64,000 bases of DNA from Desmodesmus armatus (lineage: Eukaryota > Chlorophyta > Chlorophyceae > Sphaeropleales > Scenedesmaceae). Positions 44,234 to 55,628 of this stretch are shown in pieces. A program made the translations under genes and the position numbers. The notes under the pieces were generated by a model. The model had not been told where the DNA came from, made no database searches, and saw nothing but the letters and a program-made list of their open reading frames with translations. The stretch spans positions 62,001 through 126,000 of the forward strand of contig VIIQ02000217.1 in assembly GCA_007449985.2 (NCBI GenBank), given 5' to 3'. The number at the start of each line of letters is the position of its first letter. The first letter of the stretch is position 1.

Positions 44234-47200
44234 ATGATGTCTGAGAAGCCAACCATGGAGCTATTCCAAGATATCAGCAACCAACATCCACAAAAACAGC
44301 ATCAGCCTGTGCTGAAGACCTTTGAACGCAGGCGCAGAGTGGTGGGTCGCCTCAGGGCCTGAGCACTGGCATACGTGTCCGCACTGGACTCTACCCCAGC
44401 CCTGACCCTTCTGCTGCACATGCAGGCTACCATACCTGAAGGTTCTGCAGCTCTGTCTGATGATGATGACTTCAATTGCAGCCCCAGCACACAGCAGACA
44501 GCAAGCTGTTCCCACTCCTACGCCAACAGTCCAACAGCACCAGCAACAGTGTCAGGCCTGTCAAAGCGGGGCAGGCGCAGTTCTGTCCTGCGAGGAGCTG
44601 CACTGCCTGGTCACCTGCTGTTCAGCAGCCATGTGCACACCTCGCGCTCCCTGCTGCTGGCCAAGATGTCCAAAGCACGCCGGAAAGCATACCTAGCTTA
44701 CACGCAGCAGATGGCTGAGTACTTTGCTGAGGTGGGCAGCCTCTGTCTGCCCGCACTCACTAGATTTTCATGTAGAGTCTGCGCTACGCCTGCCGCCCCC
44801 AATGTCTAGCGCTAGCTCACCTGCCTGCTGAGGTCAACCTGCCACTGCAGTGCACAGCTGCTGGAGGTAGTCAAACCAGACTGCATCCAACCCTGTCACA
44901 GCAGCAGTAGCACGCCAAGAGCGGCATAACATCATCCTCTGAGTGGGCTCACCAGACACCCACCCATGTCACTGTCTGGGTGTGATCTGCAGGTTGATCA
45001 GTTTGAGCTGGTGGTCGAGAGCCCGACAGCTGCCACAGACAGCAAAGCACGCTCCAGGCTGCCAGCAGGGTCCGACTCAGGTGTGTTTCACTTTGACCGC
45101 CTTGTGGCATGGCACCTGAAGCCTAGACTGCTGTCGAGGCCAGCGTGGGGCCATCTACTGGTAGCTTCCATTGACGCCAGTGCTGACGTCCTTGCCTTGC
45201 AGGTACAACCCCCATGCTTCAGCAGCAGCAGTACAGTAGCATCACACCAGCTGCAGCGGACTCAGCAGAGGTAGCAGCAGCCAGCCCGCTGTTGCCTGCA
45301 TCAGCGCTGCACTCCGCCACGCCAGCATCCGCTGCACCCTCCCACAACAGCAGCATCCTTGCGTCAGAGGAGGCAGCAGCTGACTCCCTGTGGGCCGCCT
45401 CACCCGAGCCAGTAGCCCTGCTGGCATGGGTGCAGCCCACACACCCACAGTGCCGTCACACTCGCCGGCAAGCTCAGTGTCTCTGACAGGAGCAGCAGCA
45501 GCCAACCTGTGCGCAGTGACACCAGCGGCCTCACAGCCTGCAACGCCGGCAGCAGCAGCGTCAACAGCCTCGCCCCTGTGGCAGCCACAATCCAGCAGCA
45601 GTGGATCCTCTCTGGCAGGGGCAACACAGGTTGTGACGGACACACCAGCTGAGCTAGCAGCGCTGGCAGTACTGCAGGCCGGTGTGAGCCGGCTGTCACT
45701 AACTACCGGCAGCAGCAGTGAAGGGCCCAGCTTAGCAGCCAGCACACCTGCAGGGCAGGACCTGCCATCTGCAGCCCTGGTTGCTGCTGCTGGTGATGGT
45801 GCAGCAAGCGATGGTGGTGATGATGGCAGTGAGCTGCTGGCAGCGACCCCAGCCAACCTGGCTGGCAGTGAGCTGCAGGTGCATGCAGCCTCCCAGGCAG
45901 AAGCTCGTCAGCAGTCGGGACTGCCAGGAAGGCCTACACGAAGCCAGCGCGCCAGCAGCAGTGGCCGCAGCAGCCTGGCAGCAGTGACACCAGCAGCAGC
46001 ATTTGCTGACGCCACCCCAATATCAGACAGCAGTCAACATAGGCCCAGCCAACTTGGGTTGAGCCTGGTGTCCAGCACGCCTGCGGCCACGCAGCAGGCA
46101 GATATGCAGCAGTTGATGCAGCAGATGCAGGACATGCTGCTTGCTGCCACAACGCCAGCAGCACAGAGCTGCGACCAGGCGCTGCCGGCACAGCAGCTGC
46201 AGCAGGGTGAGGAGCAGGGGCTGCAGTGTGCAGGCAGCACTACTGGGGCTGCTGCTGCTGCTGCTGCAAGGAAACTTGCTGGTCAGCAGCACAAGCGCTC
46301 ACAGAAGCAAAAGCAGCATCAAAAAGCAGAGCGGAAAAATCAGACCAGCCCAGCAGCTGCAGCAGATGTTGATGTTGATGCCGACATCGGCATAACTGCC
46401 GCGGCAGACGAGCTGCAGCGTCAGGTGCAGGAGCAGGCCGGCCTTGCTGAGCAGCACTACCAGGCCTGGCTGCAGCGGCAGGCACAGGAGGCTGCCGCAG
46501 CTGAGCTGAAGGCGTTGGAGCTGGAGGCCAGTGCAGACGCAGCACTGACACCCCTGCAGCAGATGCTCAAGGCCTGTGGGCAGCAGGTGAGGGCCATTCC
46601 TTTTCGTGTGTGTGTGTGCGGGGGGGGGGGGGGGTATTATGAGTCAGCACACAGTTGGCCACTGTGCATAGCCCTGTCATTAAACCATATTGCAATAGCC
46701 AGGCAAACCCCTGCAAATGGGGATGCCGTTTAGGTGGTTTGCGCAACCTGCACGGGATGAAGACCAGCGTCTACATGAGCCTTCTGAGTGTTGGGCTGCT
46801 GCTGCTGCTAAAGCCGGCATGTCTGCATGTGTTGCCACAATGTGTTGTGTTGTGTGTGTTGCAGGTGTCCCTGCAAGATATTCCCAGCATGCGTGACTTC
46901 CTGGCAGATGTGGTGGACCTCAGGGATGTGAGTGGACCAGCTGACGAGGATGCGGAGGCTGGCTGATCCACATGGCATGTCTGGTTAGCGCAAGCTGCTG
47001 TGTGTAGTGCCTGATGGATGATGGACCCTGCAGCCCAGCCACACCGCAGCGCTGTGCCAGTAGCGCTGCTGGCATCATGGCATACGAGTGGCAAGCTGGG
47101 TGTGCAGTTGCGCCGCTTACTATTCCTGTTTTCTCAAGTCAACAGCATGCAGAGGTCCCACGGTGGGGTTGTCTCTAAGACGCCTTTGCAGTCACACAGC

Positions 47201-50091
47201 TTGCAGGCCCCTGCCCTTTTGCCCTTCCACGAACCTACACACTACAGCACTGAACACCATTGCCCCCCCCCCTCCCACATCCAACCCCACTCGACCCCAG
47301 GTTGTCAAGATAGGCGAGGGCACCTACGGGGAGGCGTTCAAGTCCGGCCAGGTTGTGTTCAAATTTGTGCCGATGGAGGGCCCCAACCTCGTCAATGGCT
47401 GGCCGCAGAAGGGTGCTGCTGACCTGCTGGGTGAGGCAATCATCGCCCTGGCCCTCACTGACCTGCGCCAGGACAGGGACGACGCAGGTGAGGCAGCTAG
47501 GAGTAGCTGCAAGGGAAGTGGACACAGTGGGTGGGTGGGTGGGGAGGGGTGGGTGGGAGTGGGCGGATGGGTGGGTGTGTGGGGGGGGCGGGTGGGTGGG
47601 TGGGTGGGAGTGGGTGGGGTGGGTGGGAGTGGGTGGGTGGGTGGGTGGTTGGGGGTGGGTGGGTGGGTGGGCTGCATGGGGGAGTGAGTGCGTCATGCCC
47701 ACACACAGCGGCAGAGCTTGAGGCTGGGGCTGAGGCTGTACAATATTGTACAGTGTCAACCCCAGCTTCAGGTACCGTGAGTCTCTGTATGGAGCATCAC
47801 GCGCCCACTTCCACCATGCAGCCCTCAAGCGTCAAGTTCTACATCTGTATGTGTGCATCATGCGCTCCCACTAGGGGCATCACTCCCACTAGGGGCATCA
47901 CTGGTCTTCTCGGGCTGATAGGGACCGTGCACACAGGCCGCACCCGTGATGATGCGATACTTGTCCACAGATGCACCAGCCCTGTTGTCATGGGAAGGCG
48001 GGGCGCCTGACTGCATGCGAGCCACCCACCGGCGGCGATGAGCGTATCCAACCGCCTCCTGGGCCACGCGGCCCCAACACATGTGTGTCTCCTTCTTTGC
48101 TTGCAGGAGCTCTGCACGCCAGCTACACAGACGCATTTGTGCAGACACACAGGGTGGGCGTGTGCCGCGGGCCCTACCCTGCTGCCTTCATCAAGGCCTG
48201 GAAGGCCTGGGACAAGCGCAACAAGTCTGAGAACGATGCCATTGGTGGCCTGCCTGACGACCAGCTGTATGCGGTGTTTGCCATGGCCAACTGTGGCCGC
48301 GACCTTGAGGGCTACCAGCTGCAGGGCTACGAGCAAGTCAGGAGCCTCATGCTGCAGGTGCAGTCCTGACCCCACCCGAGTATGGTGTCGTCCGTGTGCA
48401 GCATGTGCATGCACATATGTCACAACGTGTGGGGTACCCGAGGGCTGTTATGGGGGCTTGCACACGGGCAGAGGGCTACAAGCGCATGGGATGGCAGCGG
48501 AGCAGGGTGGCGTGTGTTGTTGTGATGGACGGGGCATTTTGAAGCAGTGTGTGCTGAACATTGTGCAGAAGTCCTGCACAGCTTGAGGAGACAAGCATGA
48601 TGCTGTCACTAAATCAGTACTGGATGCTAGGCTTGCTTGCTGAATCGTGCTGTGGTTTGGGCAACTGATTAGGAGTGGCATCAGCAGATGTCAGCTGCAC
48701 TGTCAGGACGGGTGCTGCTTGCGCTCTTCTTGGCATCGCAGATTGCGGCCATGACTGTCCCCGTCCCCTCTCCTACATCAGTGTGAACATCTGCTGCTGT
48801 GTGTTGCTTGTGTGTGCAGACAGCGCTGGCGCTGGCAGTGGCAGAGGAGGCGCTGGCGTTTGAGCACAGGGACCTGCATGTAAGACCGCAGCGCTTGTGA
48901 TTTCAGCTGGCTATGTGCTGCTATGGGGGTGGCGTGCATGCCATATGGCCCTTTTTCAATCAAGCAGCTGTAGAAGTGATGCCATGAGTGAGCACTCCAC
49001 TGCCCACTGCACTAGGAATAGGCCATGACCAAGGGAAACCTTTCGCCGTAAGATACCGTTATTGACAGCTCAGTCAAGCTGAGTCATGGCTTACACCACA
49101 CAGCTGCGCTACTGACACTTGAGCGACGCCTCCCTTGACAGCTTGTTGTGTTTGGCCTGCAGTGGGGCAACATCATGCTCAGCCCACCGGAGGGCACACA
49201 CATCACTGCACGCCTGAAGGGCTGCAGTATCCGCGTGCGAGCCGAGGGGGCTAGGTGAGCTTGTGCTGCAGCTGTGTGTGCCTGTGCAAAGGACTCCAAG
49301 AGAGGTGGACAGGCATGCTCCATGCATGCTCAACCACCATGTATTGCGTGGCTGCTTTCCAAAGTGCAAGCAGGGTGCTGTATCATAGCCTTCCCTCTGC
49401 TGCATCATGTGCACAACTCACTTGTGGGTGCTGTGGTGTCCACTTGCATGTGTCTGCTGCCCTGTGTTTGTGCTGGATGCGTGCAGGGTGCGTCTCATTG
49501 ACTTTACTGCCAGCCGTCTGCAGACGCCAGGTGGTGACGTGGTGTTCTGCGACTTGGAGGCAGAGTACGGCATTTTCGACGGCCCCAAGGGACAGCCGCA
49601 GTTTGAGACATACAGGTGCGCCCTCACACGAGCATCAGCTGTATTTACATACAGTTTCGCGTTGTAGGCTCACACAGCCCATCGTCTGGCCGGTACATTT
49701 GCGAGCTTGTTGATGGGAACCCATGGTGATGGTTGCTGCATGCCGCCCGCTTGACATGCAAGAAGGCTGCCGCAGTGTGCGTCCGATTCTGCCGTTCGAT
49801 TGCTGCTGTTGCTGCTGCTACAGGCGCATGCGCAAGCTGACGCGCAAGGACTGGGCGGGCAACCACTCTGGCACGAACGTGTTGTGGATGCTATACCTGA
49901 CAGAGCTGCTGCTCAGCAGTGAGAAGCCCATCCCCGGAGCAACGGCGGCACAGAAGCGGAACCTACGAGAGTTCAAGAAGCGGCTTGGAGGCTACAACAA
50001 CTGCAGTGAAGTGATTGTGATGAGCTGTTTGAAGGCCTCTGGGCCAGTGTGTGAAAGTGGCAGCAGCACCCCAACCAGTGGGGCCGACTGA
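44234..50091 (+). CDS. HASPIN: Haspin (histone H3 Thr3) kinase with long N-terminal extension
   Basis: Exons: 44234-44341, 44426-44731, 44993-45080, 45203-46586, 46865-46927, 47301-47487, 48107-48357, 48820-48879, 49163-49254, 49487-49615 and 49824-50091. The kinase part reads VVKIGEGTYGEAFKSGQVVF, MEGPNLVNGWPQK, RGPYPAAFIKAWKAWD, EHRDLHWGNIML (catalytic loop), RLIDFTASRL (the haspin DYT-type motif in place of DFG), VVFCDLEAEYGIF and NVLWMLYLTELLL, in the order of human haspin. Haspin phosphorylates histone H3 Thr3 at mitotic centromeres to recruit the Aurora B complex. The N-terminus (about 600 aa) is mostly low complexity with about a dozen Thr-Pro motifs and basic MSKARRKAYL. Exon 4 contains a one-base deficit at CCC (45416-45418): the frame before ends ASPEPVA, the frame after reads AGMGAAHTPTVP, and the phase sum also needs one base. 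Either of two adjacent Mets can start. Confidence 0.9.
47528..47685. repeat. GGGTGGGT-rich minisatellite in haspin intron 6
   Basis: About 160 bp made almost only of GGGTGGGTGGG, GGGAGTGGGC and GGGTGTGTGGGG variants, between the exons at 47301-47487 and 48107-48357. The G-rich strand is the RNA-like strand, so the pre-mRNA could form G-quadruplexes. Confidence 0.9.
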
Positions 50092-50947
50092 ATGCCGCCC
50101 ATGAGCTTTACTGGTGATGGCAGCAGTTGCAGGTCACCAACAGGGGTACATACAGGGTACATGCGGTATGTATCCCCCTGTACCCCACTGACCATCTGTT
50201 GCACGAAGGGTGTCTTCACAGCACTCTGCTTTGAGGCTAGCGTGTGTGAAGTGACATGTTGAAAACTTTGCAAGACAGGGCACAAAGACGACCACGTACC
50301 ACGCCCCATTGGCCAATACAGAAACCAGACACTAAACTACCTGCCATGCCAGGCTATGACTATGGTGCGACATGCGTTTGTGGCAACACAGAAGGTGCTG
50401 CACTTGATAACAAGAAGACATCAGAAGACAGTCAGCAGCAACAGCCGCTAAACGATTGCTGCCATGCAGCTGCAACACAACACGGTCACACACAGCGCTG
50501 CTAGAAAACATCAACTCGCCATTGTTGCCAGTGACTGGCGGCCCTGAACTTGTCTGCCAACTAGAGGAGCCCAGTACCCAGTTGCCTTGCACAGCATCAG
50601 CACACTTGCAGTAATTTTCAAACACTTGGCAAGACCCCAGTAATGGTGCCAAGCACCGAAGCCACACCAACAAGCTGGGTGAACATGTAGCTGTACATGT
50701 ACCATACATACATTGGCTCATGCAACTGCACAACTGCAACACATGATGAAAAACGGACCACACGGCGCGCCCAAGCCTGAAGCCACATACAACTAACACT
50801 GCACAAGTCGAGTGGCTGCGCAGTCAGGTAGCTGCATGAAGGGGGCCATGAAGCCACTATGCTACTTGAGGACTCAGCCAACACACTCTGCCCTTCAGAT
50901 GCATGTGGCATTTCCTCTTGTACCAACTCCTGTATCCAACATGCACT
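50092..50947. other. Intergenic region between convergent haspin and PPT1
   Basis: It holds the 3' untranslated ends of both genes. A short TACATACAGGGTACATGCGG/GTATGTA-like direct repeat is seen at about 50148-50172. Nothing else was recognised. Confidence 0.5.
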
Positions 50948-52017
50948 TCAACTCTGTGGGCTGCTGTCTGCCAGGTATTTGGCGATGATCTCCTGCCTGA
51001 ACCACTTGATGCTGAACTGCATGTGCTCCCCAGGGGCTGACTCCAACAGCAGACCACCAGCCTCATGCAGCCGCCGCAGCCCAATCCTGCAGCACAAAGC
51101 AGCAGGACAGCACGTCACCATGTGCATGCCGCTAGCACTGCTGATCAGGGCGTTGAGGACTACCTGTAGCTTGGCGACAGTCCACAGGAGGGATTTCTGG
51201 GTGAAGTTTACACTGGTGGAAGCGTGAGGGCCACAAAGGGCAACATTTGTGTGGTACAGTGTGAAGCACAGCGCTTGCAACGATGGGATGGCACTATGAC
51301 CCCATTAACCCCTAGCTCCCTTGTGGGTTGCACGGCTCCGCCATGCCCAATTTCAGTAGTTGTGACTATTCTGCAGCCACCCACACACTAGCTGTTCTGT
51401 GCAAGTGCAGGGCGAGTGTCAGTCAGCACACTGCATCAGCAATAATGCTCACCAATCCTGCTTGAAGATGTCCTGGTCAAACACAGACACCAACTCCTTG
51501 CCATCCCAGAAGCTGAACCATGCAGAGTCACGAGGAACGACTGCGTAGCAGCAGACAGGACAGCACAGCACAGCACAGCAGGCATCAACCACTGCTTGAG
51601 CGCTTGACTTCACTACTAAGAAAAATGCAGTGTGACGCGCTGGAGGCCTGTGTTGCTGGCCTACGGTAGTGGGGCCGGGTTAGGCTCCCAAGAAAGCCCC
51701 GGCACATGCGCACGCCATCCGTCAGCACCGGTCCCTGTTCCAGCAACAGCCTTGCTCATACGCTGCAAAGCTTATAACACACAGACTGCAGGATGGAATG
51801 CAGGTCCACAACACAGCTAGTACATCATGCACGGCGGCCGCTGCTGTTGCATCAGCTCCGCTCACACCTGTTGTGTCATCCTCAAACCTATACAGCACCA
51901 GGCGTGTGAGTGAGGCCAGGTTGTCTGCATATGTTGAGTCCTTGTCCTCATGCTCATTGTTGATGTCTGGCAGGAAGATGTTGTTGTGCAGGTACACCTC
52001 AAGGTTGTTGGGGTCCT

Positions 52018-52049
<32 letters not shown>

Positions 52050-54079
52050 TCATCACATCCACCCAAACCTTGTCAGATTCAACACCCTCCCTTCCCTTCC
52101 CGTAATCGCCTGTTGCTTCTGTCTGAACCCCCTTCCTCAGGCATTCTTCCTGCCTGCCTCCTGGAGGCGAGGATGATCCTGGCTCTACTCTAGTGTAACA
52201 CCCAGACTCGGCTTCCTGTCTTGCCCCTATTTGTCCCTGGTTGCCTGCTGAGTCCACTCTACTCTCTCCAATCACGCACACCCCGTTCTCCCCCTGCACC
52301 CCCCCCCTTACCTTGAAGTACTGTGCCTGCACCAGGTTCTCCCTCACCCAGGGTGCATAGGCCCGTGACCCAGCAGCACCTGCATGGCACTGCAGGCCGT
52401 TGCCGCCACGCCTGTCAGGTCTGTGCTGCAGCCTGGTGTGTTGGACACACCCTGGTGCTGACCACCCAGTGTGATCAGGCTGTGGATGGGAGGCAGCTGG
52501 TGGCCACAGCGCTGCACGACAGCCTGCAGGTGGCAAACAAGGGCTGAAGCGGTTGGCATCAAGCCTTGATGGATCTATTTGATGCTTCTCAAGCCGCAGC
52601 AGTTGGGGGGCAGCTGCGCAGCATCAGCAGCACCCCTAGAAAAGGCAGCTGATATGGAGGGCTGACAGAGTCATGCGGCAGCACTGGGTACAGCGGCACC
52701 AGAAAGGAGGACTGAATGAGTGCATCAAACAGGGCTGCCACCATTGACGTGTGGGTGTCCTTCTGCTGCCGGCATAGCAACCAAACACAGCGACAGCGCC
52801 GGCTAGACAGGCACCAAGGCATCTGATCTGCAAGGGAGGGACACAGCATACCAAGCACACCGGTGGCAAACCTATGGCGAGAACACTAAAAGTTTGTGTA
52901 GACCCCGACACATCAGGTGATTGATTGTGTTTGCCGGCGCACTCACCCTCAAGAACTGTCCGCCCTGTGAGAAGCCGACCATGTTGAACCCACCCCGCAG
53001 CTCCTGGAGCTTTCCTAGCTGCCTGCACACGTCAGCCACCTGAGCATTTAGATTGCCTGCAGGGCATGACACACAGCACAGGCACAAGCACAAGCACGGC
53101 ACCAAACACAGAATGTGAGTGTGTGCATTGTTGCACTGCCTGCACACCCCAGACACCTTTGCATTTGAATTGCCTGCAGGCCACGACACAGGCGCAGGCA
53201 CATGCACGGCACCAAGGACATAGTGTCAGTGTGTCCTGGCCAGGCGAGGTGAGGGTGCTGTGCGGCAGAGTCTCAGGGGCTTGCACGCTGCCCACGACAG
53301 CAGCAGCACAGCTTTACGCTACTGACAGGTTATACAGATGAAAGGGAAACACCATCCAGAATCACACATGTCTTGGGCAGCAAATTCACGATGTGGCACC
53401 TAAGGCATGGATGTGCTGCTTCCAAACTGAGGTCCCTGCCAGGCATATACTTGCCTGGGCACATACTTTATGCAGTTGCAGTGAGGTTGCACATAGTCAG
53501 ACCTTGAGACACACATATGGCCATCTAGCACGCAGCGGCCCAGGCACAAAACATGCATGCCTGGCTGTCTATCCTGCTGACAGCCAAGCCTTGAAGGGCT
53601 CTCCCTGCAGCAGTAGGTGCCCACCATAGAAGGAGCTCCAGATGTCCTTGTACTCTCCTGCACCGGTTGCGATGCTGTACACAAACACTCCCAGCTCGTC
53701 CTCAATCAGCTTTTGATGCTGCCAATGCTGCCCAAGCTGCAGCAGCTGTCACCCATGCCTGTGTGACAGACGCAGGCAGGACAGCGGGACCAGTGATGCC
53801 TGCAGCCAAGGTGTGCGAGTGGTTGAGACGCATGAAGTGATGCTGCTGAGGGTGGTGGAGGGCAAGGGAGGTACGGCTGACACGCATGCGCTCCGCCTTA
53901 CAGAGCGCCCCACTCTCACCATGCCACAACACAACGGGAAGGGCGGCCCCTTCTGATCCTGACAGGTCAGCAGCACCCGTAACAGTGAAAGAATCAGAAG
54001 CAACACGCCCTGCCATCACCACAGGGCTAAGAAAGTAAAGCGTAACCAACACTGGTAGCAGCCTGGACATCAGCGCCAT
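50948..54079 (-). CDS. PPT1: Palmitoyl-protein thioesterase 1, lysosomal-type, 7 exons, about 330 aa
   Basis: Exons 54079-53920, 53758-53625, 53056-52947, 52523-52312, 52015-51868, 51540-51453 and 51086-50948. After a signal peptide (LLPVLVTLYFLSPVVMAG) come LPVVLWHGMGDSCC (oxyanion region), GGFNMVGFSQGGQFLR (nucleophile Ser in GxSxG), SLITLGGQHQGVSNTPGC, ENLVQAQYFK, LEVYLHNNIFLPDINNE, a segment with catalytic Asp before DSAWFSFWDGKE, and LESAPGEHMQFSIKWF (catalytic His). The enzyme removes fatty acyl groups from S-acylated proteins in the lytic compartment. Two exons are one base short: at TTTT (53711-53714), where SIGSIKK should continue into LIEDELGVFVYS, and at CCC (52369-52371), where QVLLG should continue into SRAYAPWVREN. 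With one base added at each, every exon phase agrees. A partial copy of the exon 3 start lies in intron 2. Confidence 0.9.
53062..53190. repeat. Duplicated fragment of PPT1 exon 3 start within intron 2
   Basis: On the minus strand, the acceptor and first codons of exon 3 (CCTGCAGGCAATCTAAATGC, then GTGTGCAGGCAG) are repeated about 110-120 bp upstream as CCTGCAGGCAATTCAAATGC ... GTGTGCAGGCAG (about 53146-53182). The intervening stretch is also related (GTGCCGTGCATGTGCC / GTGCCGTGCTTGTGCT). The upstream copy has a usable acceptor but is not in frame with the rest of exon 3. Confidence 0.8.
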
Positions 54080-54572
54080 GTGTGCGTTGGTTGGGATACA
54101 GTAGGACTGAAGCGATCAGTGGTGAACAGATCCTCCCTGCCTCTCGTGTCGCAACAGACCTGCAACACAAGCTGTGCGAGATCACGTTTTATGTGATGTG
54201 TCCATTGCGTCTACGCGTAAGTGTGTGGTTCATGTCGGTTGACACCACGTGTTGCATATGACAACAAAGTGAGGTACTGCAGGGTGAAAGATGAAAGGGG
54301 ACAGGGTTGACACCCTATTTAAGTGCATGTGATATGGTTGCTTGCCCTGTCGTCGGGCGCTGGCAGGCTTGCGGTCACCGGCGAAGGAACCCTGATGCAG
54401 TACCGACCCAGCCCAACCTTGGCCAATCCTTTTGGCCACTGCAGTTGGCATGCAGGTGCTTGCACAACCAGCCTGCCTTGCACTTTACTTGCAATACTGG
54501 GAGGGCATGGGACAAAAACACAGCAAAGGGGGATGACTACGTGCTTTGCTAGAGGGTTACCAGTCCCTTCTG

Positions 54573-54642
54573 GGATCCTGCTTGCAAGGCCAAGGAAGGG
54601 ATCCTGCTTGCAAGGCCAAGGGATCCTGCTTGCAAGGCCAAG
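54573..54642. repeat. Triplicated 22-26 bp direct repeat
   Basis: The unit GGGATCCTGCTTGCAAGGCC followed by AAGG occurs three times in a row with small spacing differences. It directly abuts the left arm of the inverted-repeat element at 54651. Confidence 0.9.
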
Positions 54643-54650
54643 GAGGGGTT

Positions 54651-55320
54651 TTGACTCCACTAGGTACATGTAGCAAGTGTGGTGGCGGACGTGTACCCCT
54701 GTGTACCTAAGGGTACTGATTGCACCACCATGAAGCTCTTGTGACGCTGAGTCTGAATCCGTTGAGCAGGTATTTTAAGGTACATTAAGGTACGTCAAGG
54801 TGCCAGGTACGGGCGTAGCGGCCATGGCAGGCCAAGCCACGGTACATTCAAGGTACAAGGTGGCCTCCTGTGGCCTGTACCTAAGTGTACTCACGAGTGT
54901 ACTGAAGTGTACTTAAGGGTTGTAATGGCTTATAGTCTTACATATGGCAGAGGAGCGCATGTAAATGCATCAAATGATCGTATACACTGTATAGAATCCT
55001 CTCGTAGCATCAGTACTGCAGGAATGCGCCTACAGCGGTTGGGTACGTGGGGCATCACATCCCATTGTACCTAAGGCCCTGGCCTTAGGTACACAGGGGT
55101 ACAAAATACAGCTGCTGTGCTGGGTGCTCAACACTCTTAGGTACAAAGTACAGCCCAGCACGGGCAGGAACTGTAGCCGTAAGGTATTTAGGTGTACTCA
55201 AGGGGGGGTGGGGTTTTTTGTCCAACATATGATATATCTGCCGTGACACATTCCTTAGGTACACAGGGGTACACGTCTGCCACCACACTTGCTACATGTA
55301 CCTAGTGGAGTCAAGACCCC
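54651..55320. mobile_element. MITE-like element with about 60-bp terminal inverted repeats
   Basis: The left arm 54651-54712 (TTGACTCCACTAGGTACATG, TAGCAAGTGTGGTGGCGGAC, GTGTACCCCTGTGTACCTAA) matches the reverse complement of the right arm 55253-55318 with about one mismatch. The interior, about 540 bp, is non-coding and dense in short GGTAC / GTACCTTA-type motifs in both orientations. Target duplications could not be identified, because the palindromic match continues past the CACTA-like core. Small size, long arms and absence of a gene suit a miniature inverted-repeat element or foldback element. Confidence 0.72.
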
Positions 55321-55628
55321 CCTGAGCTACTCCCAACAGTCCAAAGCCTCTGGATGTTGAGCTCCACCGCCTTTCACAGTCAAAAAGCGTTCGTTCATTC
55401 AAAGGTTCAAAGGTGAGGGCAAAGACTCATCAATGGCCAAGTCACTCACAACTCAAACTCCCAGGACCTGGACATATCTTAAACCACCGCACACCTGGAG
55501 CCCTCGCAAAAGCTCTGTCACGTCTACTTGGGTGATGGAGCAGGTCTTAATTTATGCTAATGCCCACTCTATCCCTTTCTGACGTCGTCGTCCGTCCCAG
55601 GATTATGCGCTTCTGATCTGATGTGGCG

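Larger units (their letters stand above)
54080..55628. other. Intergenic region upstream of PPT1 and of the coiled-coil gene
   Basis: Both neighbouring genes point away from this 1.5 kb region, so it should contain both promoters. It also holds a triplicated 24-bp sequence and the inverted-repeat element at 54651-55320. No exon was recognised. Confidence 0.55.

Noticed and set aside
45242..46551. Long minus-strand open frames opposite haspin
   Set aside because: They are mirror images of CAG/GCA-rich coding sequence; the plus strand carries the haspin exon with consistent phase.
51130..51215. Possible extra PPT1 exon (SVNFTQKSLLWTVAKLQ)
   Set aside because: The exons on either side join in phase without it and align with human PPT1 across the junction.
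53711..53714. PPT1 read as a pseudogene
   Set aside because: All catalytic residues, splice sites and phases are intact once a single base is allowed at two homopolymers.
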